From contig CAVXXB010000001.1 of assembly GCA_963765585.1 (NCBI GenBank), positions 434,001-498,000 of the forward strand: 64,000 nt of DNA, in the 5' to 3' direction. The notes below the pieces were generated by a model. It did no database searches and had not been told where the DNA came from. It was given only the letters and a program-made list of their open reading frames with translations. The position numbers and the translations under genes are program-made. The DNA comes from CAVXXB01 sp963765585. GTDB lineage: Bacteria > Calditrichota > Calditrichia > JAJRVZ01. Below, in pieces: positions 1 to 7,388 of the stretch; within the stretch, counting starts at the first letter, position 1; every line of letters begins with the position of its first letter.

Positions 1-163
1 AGTAAGTATTGTATTTTCATAGCAAACGTATAATTTAACCGGCATAATTTGTAATAACAAGCCCAATTTATTAAAGGACTTAAAACGTTTTGTTTTGCAA
101 AATTGCTATCAATATTTTTAAACGATAAATTATGAATTCATAATTAAGGATTTTGTTCCCTTC

Positions 164-1306
164 ATGAAAAGAAGAAAAAGAAACAACGCGACTCCCACGG
201 GGACCCGCATACCCACACAGTCAACAACAAGTGTAAAGACACAAACACATTCACCCCACAGCAAGTGGAACACCATATTCTGGAGTACAATTGCTGCCGG
301 ATTTGTTGGTATCATCATCACGTTATTTGTACTTGGCCAGGATTTACCCTCTCTGACCAAGCTGGAACATATTGATCCGGCCTTAGCCACCCATGTGTAT
401 TCTGCTGATGGTGAAATAATTGACAGTTTTCATCGAAAAAATCGAACGATAGTACCATTTAATAAATTCCCGGATCATTTGGTTAAGGCGTTGCTGGCTA
501 CCGAGGATCGTAAATTTTTTGATCATTGGGGTGTAAATATCTATGCATTCTTTCGAGCTGTGCTGGTCAGTATTGTCCAATTTGATATCGTGCGCGGGAC
601 CAGTACCGTTACCATGCAGCTCTCTAGAAATTTGTATTTTGGATTGGAAAGAACCTATTCCCGAAAAATAAAAGAAATTTTAACTGCGATTCAGATTGAA
701 AAAACCTATTCCAAAAAAGAGATAATTGAAATGTATTTCAATATCAACTTTTTTGGCAGCAATGCATATGGCATACAGGCTGCAGCTAAAACATATTTTT
801 CAAAGAATGTTGAGGAACTTACTATAGAAGAAGCAGCCCTTCTTGTCGGTATGCTTAAGGGGCAGACGCGGTATAATCCTCTGGTTAATCCTGACCGGGC
901 TCAGACAAGACGAAATGTGGTACTCAATTCAATGAAGATGGTGGGATATCTGTCAGCCGCAGAATATGACAGCCTAAGTGCCCTGGGCTTAAATCTGAAT
1001 CCCTCAACAGAGCAGGAAAAAATTGCCCCATATTTCACCGAGTATATTCGTTTGCAATTAAATCAATTGCAGGATTCACTTGATGTGAATGTGTATGAAG
1101 ATGGCCTGCGGGTATATACGTCACTTGATACCCGTGTGCAGCATTATATGGATACAACGATTGACAGTCTGATGCCGGCATTCCAGGCGCGGGTTCGCCG
1201 CAAGTCGTCATTATTAAAGAAGGTGAATAGCGGCGGGGGAGATTCAATTTCTGATTCTATTATTCAGAGAATTGACAACGGTTCAAATCGCATTTCTCTG
1301 TGTTGA
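164..1306 (+). CDS. Penicillin-binding protein 1A, N-terminal glycosyltransferase part (frameshifted)
   Basis: This is the front half of a class A penicillin-binding protein, which polymerises lipid II into glycan strands at the inner membrane. Visible are a basic cytoplasmic tail, one membrane helix (residues about 37-58), and the GT51 glycosyltransferase motifs EDRKFFDHWG (from residue 114) and GTSTVTMQLSRNL (145-157). The frame stops at 1306, just where the linker to the transpeptidase domain should continue. The transpeptidase follows in another frame from about 1272, so a one-base indel lies around 1262-1285. Together the two parts make about 720 residues, normal for PBP1A. Either the consensus is wrong here or the gene is broken. 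The family call is secure. Confidence 0.93.
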   Translation: MKRRKRNNATPTGTRIPTQSTTSVKTQTHSPHSKWNTIFWSTIAAGFVGIIITLFVLGQDLPSLTKLEHIDPALATHVYSADGEIIDSFHRKNRTIVPFNKFPDHLVKALLATEDRKFFDHWGVNIYAFFRAVLVSIVQFDIVRGTSTVTMQLSRNLYFGLERTYSRKIKEILTAIQIEKTYSKKEIIEMYFNINFFGSNAYGIQAAAKTYFSKNVEELTIEEAALLVGMLKGQTRYNPLVNPDRAQTRRNVVLNSMKMVGYLSAAEYDSLSALGLNLNPSTEQEKIAPYFTEYIRLQLNQLQDSLDVNVYEDGLRVYTSLDTRVQHYMDTTIDSLMPAFQARVRRKSSLLKKVNSGGGDSISDSIIQRIDNGSNRISLC

Positions 1307-2330
1307 TCCCCATTCCGGGCATATTCTGGCTATGGTTGGCGGACGTGATTTTAAGAAATCGCAATACAACCGGGCAATCCAGGCGCCGCGACAGCCGGGT
1401 TCCGCATTCAAGCCATTTGTATATACTGCCGCCATTGACAATGGATATAGTCCGGCCGATGAATTTTTAAATCAGCCTTTTGTTCTGATAAATCCGGATG
1501 GCACGCGCTGGACACCACACAACTATGACAACTCCGTATCCGGATTGATGACTCTACGGGATGCGTTAAAAGGATCCAAGAATCTGGTTTCTATCCGTCT
1601 GATTCAGGAAATCGGACCGGCCCTTGCCGCTAATTATGCCAACCAGATGGGCATCTCAACAAAAATTCGCCCGGTTCCTTCTTTGGCATTGGGATCTTCT
1701 GAAGTATATTTGCTGGATCTTGTTTCCGCCTATGGCATATTTAGCAATAATGGGGTTCTGGTTTCGCCTGTCTCGATAATTAAAATTGAAGACAAGATGG
1801 GCAATATAATTTATCAAAGCCGAATGCATAGCCGGGAGGCGCTACGGAAAGAAACCGCACATATTATGCGAGATATGTTAGAAAGTGTGATGAATAATGG
1901 TACCGGTTATGCGGTTCGAAGAGACTATAAATTCTATACACCTGCAGGGGGAAAAACCGGAACGACAAATGATTACACGGATGCGCTTTTTGTCGGATTC
2001 ACACCACATCTGGCCACCGGGGTTTGGGTAGGATATGATGACCATCAATTATCACTTGGTAGTGGGGAAACCGGTGCCCGGGCTGCGCTTCCGTTTTGGG
2101 CTTTATTTATGAAGACCTTATATGATTCTGTTTCATTTCCGGCGGCCGAATTTGAGGAATCTGCAAATATTGTGGAGCTAACCATCTGTAAAGAAACAAA
2201 AAAGATAGCAACGCCTTATTGTATTGACCAGATTAAAGAGAAGTTTATACTAAAATATGCACCGACAGAAACATGCGACGTGCACACTGGCCGGCAACAG
2301 GTGAGAAAAAGCCGCAACAGAACGTTCTAG
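1272..2330 (+). CDS. Penicillin-binding protein 1A, C-terminal transpeptidase part (frameshifted)
   Basis: This is the back half of the class A penicillin-binding protein, which cross-links peptides between glycan strands. The three active-site motifs are present: SAFK (nucleophile Ser44 of this fragment), SKN at 102-104 and KTGTT at 228-232. The first residues (VQIAFLCVDPHSGHILAMVG) match the normal start of the transpeptidase domain after the linker. They are therefore the continuation of the upstream frame and not a true N-terminus, and no ribosome-binding site precedes the nominal ATG at 1272. Without repair of the frameshift this fragment would have no membrane anchor or signal. Confidence 0.92.
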   Translation: MTTVQIAFLCVDPHSGHILAMVGGRDFKKSQYNRAIQAPRQPGSAFKPFVYTAAIDNGYSPADEFLNQPFVLINPDGTRWTPHNYDNSVSGLMTLRDALKGSKNLVSIRLIQEIGPALAANYANQMGISTKIRPVPSLALGSSEVYLLDLVSAYGIFSNNGVLVSPVSIIKIEDKMGNIIYQSRMHSREALRKETAHIMRDMLESVMNNGTGYAVRRDYKFYTPAGGKTGTTNDYTDALFVGFTPHLATGVWVGYDDHQLSLGSGETGARAALPFWALFMKTLYDSVSFPAAEFEESANIVELTICKETKKIATPYCIDQIKEKFILKYAPTETCDVHTGRQQVRKSRNRTF

Positions 2331-2422
2331 ATATAGGATAAAAGGCCAAGGGGATAAACGGACAATCGGAGAAGCAATAATGTGACAAAGGATATCGTAT
2401 AGGCACAGAGGCACAAAGTAGG

Positions 2423-2445
2423 GGCACGGCATGCCGTGCCTTTTT
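2423..2445 (+). terminator. Palindrome plus T run, probable rho-independent terminator
   Basis: GGCACGGCATGCCGTGCC is a perfect 18-bp palindrome followed directly by five T residues. It lies about 90 bp past the PBP1A stop on the coding strand. The same kind of palindrome also occurs as a dispersed REP element in other genomes, so terminator function is likely but not certain. Confidence 0.6.
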
Positions 2446-2489
2446 ATTACCGAAGATTAGCGTGAGCGATTTCCGGTTTTATTGCCTCG

Positions 2490-2513
2490 CGCAGAGACGC
2501 AAAGACGCAGAGA
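2490..2513. repeat. 8-bp-phased repeat (CGCAGAGA type)
   Basis: Three adjacent octamers, CGCAGAGA, CGCAAAGA and CGCAGAGA. The same units recur at 18420-18443, there with an inverted partner, and related text occurs at 43678 and 23309. Confidence 0.75.
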
Positions 2514-2517
2514 AAAT

Positions 2518-2545
2518 AATTAGGGATTAGAAATTAGGAATGAGA
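2518..2545. repeat. 7-bp-phased repeat array
   Basis: Four contiguous heptamers: AATTAGG, GATTAGA, AATTAGG, AATGAGA. This belongs to the window-wide family of intergenic arrays with 7-bp period and drifting unit. Confidence 0.7.
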
Positions 2546-2680
2546 AAACCACTTTACAAGTACGTGATCACCATGGAAGGTTCTGAGCTTGCCCGGGGCG
2601 GCGGTGGCTGCCGGTGTATGACCATGCTGGTGGCCAGGAAGGCGGTTGGCGGTAGGCAGGATCCGGGAGCGTCACGTTTT

Positions 2681-2747
2681 GTCATCTCGAAGAGAACCTC
2701 CCGTGATTTACGATATGCAGACGACGGGAAGATTCCTACGGAATGAC
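2681..2747 (-). repeat. MITE-like 67-bp element, copy A
   Basis: Its reverse complement matches 27940-28004 almost base for base over both ends (about 23 bp each), with a divergent centre of about 20 bp. The two ends are imperfect inverted repeats of each other (GTCATTCCG.AGGAATC... against GTCATCTCGAAGAGA...). It looks like a small non-autonomous mobile or fold-back element. Confidence 0.75.
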
Positions 2748-2767
2748 ACATTGGAACCAATATCCAA

Positions 2768-3946
2768 TCAATTCCTAAGCCACTTCTGAGGATTTTCCGT
2801 TTTTTGATCGGCAAACAAGGCAAAATGCAGTTTTGCGCCTTCAAGGGAACCGGAATCTCCTGCAAGCCCGATTACTTCACCTGTCTCGACCAGGTTATCT
2901 AATTCCACGAGTATATCATCCAGGTGTGAATATACGGAATAATACCCGCCGCCATGATTTACAATAATGGTATTACCGAATCCCGATAGATAAGTAATCA
3001 TTGTCACGACCCCGGTAAAAATGGATTGAACCTTTGCTCCCGGTTTAACACGAATATCAATACCGGTATTATTTATAGTCGTTTTTAACCGGGCATCATG
3101 CTGCTTACCATATTTATGAAGCACCTTTCCTTTTATCGGCCAGGGAAGCTTTCCTTTATTTTTGCGGAAATCTTTTGAATCCAATGCATATTGGGGACGA
3201 CTTTCGCCTTTTTGTTCCCCCGATTTTCTTTGCTTTTCCAGGGCGACAATAATCTGATATAATTTTTGATATTCGTTTTCTTTGGTTTGCAATTGTTTTG
3301 ATAAATTTTTTGCCGTCCAATTTAGCTGTTTGACCAGAACCCTTTTCTGATCCTTTTTTGCCATGTAGAGCAGTTCTTCCTGCTCTTTTTCCCGCAGGGT
3401 TTCGTTCAGCTCTTTTAAATCTACAGTAAGCTGATTGTTAAGATGATCAATTTCAGCAATTTTATTTTTAATCTGATTTATCAGTCGTTGTTCCTGTTCA
3501 GTAAAAAACTGAAGATATTTGGCACGGACCATGGCCTGGTTTATAGATTCTGCATTTAATAGAAGCGAAATATCTCTGATTTTGCCATGTTTATACGTAT
3601 CAACCGCCCAGAGTGCATAATGTTGTTTCAATCTGCTAAGACGAAACTTCTTTGCAGTTAAATCGGCACGTGTGGCATCGGCTTTGTCTTGTAATAAGTT
3701 GCTTTCTTTTTTTAGCAGACCTTTTGCTGTTCCCAAAAGCGAAAGTTCCTTGTCGATATATTTGATTTGTTCCACGGTAGAGCTGGACTGAATACCTGCT
3801 TTGGCAATCTGTTTTTTTAGCTTGCTGATTTCACTTTTAACTTTGTCAAGTGCATTGCGGTTTTGTGATATTTGTTTTTGATAGTCGCCTTCTGCCAGGA
3901 CAGAAAAAAACATAAACGTAAGCAGGATAAAAATTTTAAATTTCAT
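2768..3946 (-). CDS. EnvC-like murein hydrolase activator, degenerate LytM/M23 domain
   Basis: A signal peptide (about 1-19) leads into a long coiled coil (about 20-250) and a C-terminal LytM/M23 domain (about 268-392). This is the EnvC/NlpD layout, in which a periplasmic protein helps amidases split septal peptidoglycan. The metal site is degenerate. Where active M23 enzymes have HxGxD, this protein has N293-T-G-I-D297, and the usual HLH motif reads K372-L-H374; only D297, H341 and H374 remain. As in E. coli EnvC, the domain is probably a non-catalytic activator and not a hydrolase. It overlaps the upstream barrel gene by 4 bp (ATGA), so the two are likely translated together. Confidence 0.88.
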   Translation of the reverse strand: MKFKIFILLTFMFFSVLAEGDYQKQISQNRNALDKVKSEISKLKKQIAKAGIQSSSTVEQIKYIDKELSLLGTAKGLLKKESNLLQDKADATRADLTAKKFRLSRLKQHYALWAVDTYKHGKIRDISLLLNAESINQAMVRAKYLQFFTEQEQRLINQIKNKIAEIDHLNNQLTVDLKELNETLREKEQEELLYMAKKDQKRVLVKQLNWTAKNLSKQLQTKENEYQKLYQIIVALEKQRKSGEQKGESRPQYALDSKDFRKNKGKLPWPIKGKVLHKYGKQHDARLKTTINNTGIDIRVKPGAKVQSIFTGVVTMITYLSGFGNTIIVNHGGGYYSVYSHLDDILVELDNLVETGEVIGLAGDSGSLEGAKLHFALFADQKTENPQKWLRN

Positions 3947-4749
3947 AATCGAACCGCTATGGAAAAAATATGTGACTCATCTAATATTTGATGCATTTGC
4001 AAGGCATAATCAATAAAAAACGCCCCAACAGACATGCCTAATCCCAAACAAAACGAATTTACGCCATCCTGGAAACCAATGCGAATGATAATTGGATATT
4101 CAAACTGATACGAAATTCCAAGCCGGTAATCGGAATCAAATCTGATGTCGCGAAAAATCTCTGCGGCAATGGTCAACCGGCTTTGCGGTATATAGCAAAT
4201 GCCCAGACTGAAACATTGCGGCAATTCTTCCGAAATACTGCCGATCACCGGTTGATTAATATTGCTGATCATAGCCCCGCAATATAAGTTGTTGTCAACG
4301 CGATATAACAATCCCAAATTGAGTCCAAAGCTATTATCGGCTCCATATCCGGGAATTGATAAAAAATATGACTGAAATGCCAGTCCAAAATAAATATCAT
4401 CAAAAAAATTGTACGCACCGGCAACACTAAATTGAACTTCCTGATATTTTTCATTTCCAAAGCGGCTAATGCTTACAGCGAGCGGTGAATTAAACAGGCG
4501 AAAACCCATTGCCAGATCTATTTGTGAAATATCCGGGAGACTATAAAAATTTCTGGCGGATAATTGTGCATATATAGCCCGACTTGTATCCAGTGCGGCC
4601 GGGTTGTAAAAAATAGCGTTCATTGAAAAAGGAAGCGCTACCACGGCATTGCCCATAGCGAACGACCCTGCGCCAACTTCTGATTTTTCAAAAGCCCCAA
4701 GGCAATCCGACAACCAAGCGAAGAAAAATATTAATATCCATTTCATCAT
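3943..4749 (-). CDS. PorV/PorQ-like outer-membrane beta-barrel protein
   Basis: The N-terminus carries a signal peptide, followed by GAGSFAMGNAVVALPFSMNA and FYNPAALD. This is the typical opening of the PorV/PorQ (UPF0164, FadL-like) barrels found with type IX secretion. The rest alternates short amphipathic strands, as expected for an outer-membrane barrel. A TTG at 4764 is possible, but ATG at 4749 gives a cleaner signal peptide and was chosen; no clear Shine-Dalgarno site decides it. It ends in a 4-bp overlap with the EnvC-like gene. Which PorV paralogue it is, and whether it carries type IX substrates, cannot be told from sequence alone. Confidence 0.75.
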   Translation of the reverse strand: MMKWILIFFFAWLSDCLGAFEKSEVGAGSFAMGNAVVALPFSMNAIFYNPAALDTSRAIYAQLSARNFYSLPDISQIDLAMGFRLFNSPLAVSISRFGNEKYQEVQFSVAGAYNFFDDIYFGLAFQSYFLSIPGYGADNSFGLNLGLLYRVDNNLYCGAMISNINQPVIGSISEELPQCFSLGICYIPQSRLTIAAEIFRDIRFDSDYRLGISYQFEYPIIIRIGFQDGVNSFCLGLGMSVGAFFIDYALQMHQILDESHIFSIAVRL

Positions 4750-4820
4750 AAAAAATTGATACAAAATATATGCCAGAATTAATTATTTAATTTTGTAAAC
4801 CGGAATATTATATTATAATA

Positions 4821-4853
4821 GAGGGTTCTAAATAATTATTAGACCAACCTAAT
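4821..4853. promoter_or_regulatory. Candidate DtxR-family operator
   Basis: Directly upstream of the repressor gene are overlapping inverted repeats built from TTAG/CTAA half sites: TCTAA-ATAATTA-TTAGA, and ATTAG-ACCAAC-CTAAT at 4838-4853. Known DtxR/IdeR boxes use TTAGG...CCTAA halves, so metal-dependent autoregulation is a reasonable inference. The exact box differs from the classical 19-bp consensus. Confidence 0.5.
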
Positions 4854-4865
4854 TTGGAGATTTTT

Positions 4866-5519
4866 TTGACCCTTTCACATACCCAGCAGGATTATATTAA
4901 AACCATATGGCGTATTGAAAAAAAAGACCAGTTCGCAAAAATGAAACTAATTGCCGAACAGGTTGGGGTTAAACCGCCAACTGTTTCGGCGATGATCCGT
5001 CAGTTAGAAAATATGGCTTTAATTACCTATACAAAGAAAACCGGTGCCAGTTTAACAAAAGATGGAAAGCGCGAAGCCGAAAGAATTATTCGAAATCATC
5101 GTCTGATCGAAACGTTTTTAAAAAAAGTACTGAATTTGGAAGAACCCTTGTTGCATAGTGAGGCAGAAAAATTAGAGCATGTGATCTCGGATCATGTAAT
5201 AGCCAGGATCGACGAATATCTCGGCTACCCCAGCACAGATCCCCATGGATCAGTTATTCCAATTCCGGGCGAGATGCCGGTAACTTGCCCCATGGATGAT
5301 ATCGGCATTGATTCAGAATTTCGAATTGTCCGGTTGCCCAAGCCAGAAAAGGAAAAAAAGTTTTGTCAGAAAAATGGATTTGTTCCGGGGTCTTTCTGGA
5401 AAATCCAGCAAGTTAGCCCGGATCATGAATCATATTTAGTATCAAATGGAAAAGACTATCTTGCATTGTCGGCCCTGTTGGCAAGGACAACGATGGTTGA
5501 AGCTATTAAGAGTAAATGA
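4866..5519 (+). CDS. DtxR-family metal-dependent transcriptional repressor
   Basis: The protein has an N-terminal winged helix (LSHTQQDYIKTIWR onward), then the DtxR dimerisation and metal-binding domain with NHRLIETFL, SEAEKLEHVIS and DPHGSVIP. These supply the His/Glu ligands expected for Fe2+ or Mn2+. The C-terminus is an SH3-like (FeoA-type) domain. TTG at 4866 is chosen as the start because GGAG sits 6 bases upstream; an in-frame TTG at 4854 lies on the ribosome-binding site itself. It heads the iron-transport cluster and is likely the ferrous-iron-responsive repressor of the downstream feo genes. Length, about 217 residues, is normal. Confidence 0.9.
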   Translation: MTLSHTQQDYIKTIWRIEKKDQFAKMKLIAEQVGVKPPTVSAMIRQLENMALITYTKKTGASLTKDGKREAERIIRNHRLIETFLKKVLNLEEPLLHSEAEKLEHVISDHVIARIDEYLGYPSTDPHGSVIPIPGEMPVTCPMDDIGIDSEFRIVRLPKPEKEKKFCQKNGFVPGSFWKIQQVSPDHESYLVSNGKDYLALSALLARTTMVEAIKSK

Positions 5520-5546
5520 ATAAAAATCTTAAAGTAGGTGAATGCT

Positions 5547-6242
5547 ATGTCATATAGTCCCATTGAAGCATTAATTTTATTTCTGATAAGCATGGCCGTA
5601 ATTATGATCATTGTCTGGCCGGAACGGGGTTTGTGGTTCCGGTTTAAGAGAGCTATGCGCAACAACCAGCGTATTTTGATGGAGGATGCACTCAAAGAAA
5701 TATATGAAAGTGAAAGAAATCAACAAGCGTATTCAGTAAAAAGTCTGGCCGGATCTTTGACCATATCAGTGGACCAAATGACATCGGTGTTACATGACTT
5801 AAATGAATTGAAATTGATTGAATATGTGGAAAACGTGTTTCGTCTTTCGGAATCAGGAAATGAGTATGCGCTGCGAATTATTCGAAATCATCGCTTGTGG
5901 GAAAAATATCTGGCGGAAAAAACCGGTGTTCCTGAAACGTCATGGCATGTGGAAGCGGATAAACTTGAGCATGATAGCAGTGATGATCAGATGAATGAAA
6001 TTAATCAAATTTTAGGATACCCCCGGTATGATCCGCATGGCGATCCAATTCCTACGGAAACAGGTGAATTACCACCCAATGAGGGTATCGTTCTGAATGA
6101 GTATCAAAAAAGCATACCGGCGGTGATTATCCATATAGAAGATGAACCAAAATCCATCTATAAAGAGATTATTGATAAAAACATTAATATTGGGTATGAT
6201 GGTTTTACGCCAATCGGAAAAAGACGATACAATCACCATTAA
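5547..6242 (+). CDS. Membrane-anchored DtxR-like regulator, N-terminal part (frameshifted)
   Basis: This second DtxR-type protein starts with a membrane helix (EALILFLISMAVIMIIVW, residues about 6-23) and a basic stretch. A winged helix and a full metal-binding domain follow (NHRLWEKYL, VEADKLEHDSS, DPHGDPIP). ATG 5547 is preceded by AGGTG at 6 bases. Near 6191-6195 the frame is lost. Dropping one G from TTGGGTATG joins it to the next frame as NIGMMVLR, completing an SH3/FeoA-type domain. The repaired protein would be about 344 residues with tandem FeoA-like domains. A membrane-tethered DNA-binding metal sensor is unusual; alternatively it may act as a FeoA-like partner of the transporter and not bind DNA. 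Confidence 0.82.
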   Translation: MSYSPIEALILFLISMAVIMIIVWPERGLWFRFKRAMRNNQRILMEDALKEIYESERNQQAYSVKSLAGSLTISVDQMTSVLHDLNELKLIEYVENVFRLSESGNEYALRIIRNHRLWEKYLAEKTGVPETSWHVEADKLEHDSSDDQMNEINQILGYPRYDPHGDPIPTETGELPPNEGIVLNEYQKSIPAVIIHIEDEPKSIYKEIIDKNINIGYDGFTPIGKRRYNHH

Positions 6243-6579
6243 AGTAGATGGACGAATTACCACAATTTCTAAAATGGCGGCCGCAAACATCACAGTGCGC
6301 GAAGAAGCCGATAAAGAAATAATTGAAAAAGCTTTGGAGAATCTTACGGTTCTGAATATAGGTGAAAAAGCGGAAGTCGTCTCCATTTCAAAAGCATGCC
6401 GTAAGTCACAAAGACGCCGTCTTATGGATCTTGGCATTCTTCCCGGAACCATTGTTACGGCGGAGATGAAAGGCCTGGGTGGTGATCCCACAGCATACAA
6501 TATTCGCGGAGCAAAAATCGCACTTCGTCTGGATACAGCACAGCAAATCCGGATCAAAAGAATAGAAGAGGCAGCATAA
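6142..6579 (+). CDS. FeoA-domain C-terminal part of the membrane-anchored regulator (frameshifted)
   Basis: The meaningful part begins at about 6193 and continues the upstream gene after a single-base shift. It finishes one SH3-like domain (DDTITIKVDGRITTISKMAA) and then carries a complete FeoA domain with RRLMDLGILPGTIVTAEMKG and AKIALRLDTAQQIRIKRI. FeoA is a small cytosolic domain that regulates FeoB in ferrous-iron uptake. The stop overlaps the ATG of the FeoB G-protein gene (TAATGG), which argues for co-translation. The residues before about 6193 in this frame are probably not translated. Confidence 0.8.
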   Translation: MNQNPSIKRLLIKTLILGMMVLRQSEKDDTITIKVDGRITTISKMAAANITVREEADKEIIEKALENLTVLNIGEKAEVVSISKACRKSQRRRLMDLGILPGTIVTAEMKGLGGDPTAYNIRGAKIALRLDTAQQIRIKRIEEAA

Positions 6580-7367
6580 TGGCAGCAACTAATTGTGAAA
6601 CTTGCGCAGTACATAATTTATCAAATCTGCAAAAACTTGGTGTGAATATGGATTCCTGGGATTATGTAATAGCGCTCATGGGGAATCCTAATACCGGAAA
6701 AAGCACGGTGTTTAACGCGCTAACCGGATTGCGGCAGCATACCGGAAACTGGCCGGGAAAAACCGTTACGCGGGCCGAAGGTGGTTATGAATATGGCAAC
6801 AGTAAGTACAAAATTGTCGATCTGCCAGGCACATATTCATTATTGTCTACCAGTACCGATGAAGAAGTGGCCCGTAATTTTATCCTTTTTGGCAAACCCG
6901 ATGTTACGGTGATTGTTGTGGATGCCACTCGACTGGAGCGAAATCTGAATCTTGCATTGCAGGTTCTTGAGATTACAGAACGGGCCGTAATATGTCTTAA
7001 TCTTATGGATGAAGCCAAAAGAAATAACATATCGGTGGATCACAGGGCACTATCAAAAGAACTGGGCGTTCCGGTAATCCCGGCCAGTGCCCGGCAAAAA
7101 GACGGAATGCCGGAATTGCTGAGAGCGATCGAAGAAGTGGCCACAGGCACTTACCTGTGTAAGCCGCATCGTATTGCAAGCCGCTCAAAAGACTTAAAAA
7201 ATGCACTAAATAATTTGGTAGAGAAGATTAAAATTAAATTTCCCGGATTGACAAACCAGCGCTGGGTAGCTCTGCGCCTGTTAGAGGGAGATCCGGACAT
7301 GATCGATGCGGTGAAAACCGGTAAGCTTTCTGAGTTAGCCGGTGAAAATGTGTTGGTTTCTGAATAA
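6579..7367 (+). CDS. feoB: Split FeoB, G-protein subunit
   Basis: This is the cytosolic GTPase half of the ferrous-iron transporter FeoB. The G motifs are GNPNTGKST (35-43), DLPG (81-84), NLMD (141-144) and SA (170-171), followed by the helical GDI-like domain. Unusually, a cysteine motif precedes the G domain (C6-ETC9-AVH12), which could bind metal or sense redox. The frame ends in two consecutive stops (TAA TAG) after about 262 residues, before any membrane segment. The membrane half is a separate cistron 21 bp further on. Because the frame is the same and both stops are in phase, a single indel does not explain the split. Confidence 0.92.
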   Translation: MAATNCETCAVHNLSNLQKLGVNMDSWDYVIALMGNPNTGKSTVFNALTGLRQHTGNWPGKTVTRAEGGYEYGNSKYKIVDLPGTYSLLSTSTDEEVARNFILFGKPDVTVIVVDATRLERNLNLALQVLEITERAVICLNLMDEAKRNNISVDHRALSKELGVPVIPASARQKDGMPELLRAIEEVATGTYLCKPHRIASRSKDLKNALNNLVEKIKIKFPGLTNQRWVALRLLEGDPDMIDAVKTGKLSELAGENVLVSE

Positions 7368-7388
7368 TAGAACTTGATAAGGATTAAA

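Larger units (their letters stand above)
2331..2767. other. Intergenic region with stacked repeats
   Basis: This 437-bp gap lies between the convergent PBP1A and EnvC-like genes. In order it holds a palindrome followed by a T run (2423-2445), an 8-bp-phased repeat (2490-2513), a 7-bp-phased repeat (2518-2545), a GC-rich stretch of unknown origin (about 2575-2680) and one copy of a MITE-like element (2681-2747). I see no convincing gene: short open frames on both strands run through the repeats. Confidence 0.7.

Noticed and set aside
1..163. Gene or promoter before PBP1A
   Set aside because: The stretch is AT-rich with no frame of note and no promoter I could place with confidence.
2540..2865. 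Open frames on both strands between PBP1A and the EnvC-like gene (2540-2746 plus, 2554-2865 minus)
   Set aside because: They run through a heptamer array and a MITE-like element, have low-complexity translations and no ribosome-binding site; the minus one overlaps the end of a real gene.
2768..3946. Active M23 peptidoglycan hydrolase
   Set aside because: Two conserved active-site positions are replaced (N293 and K372), so activator function is more likely.
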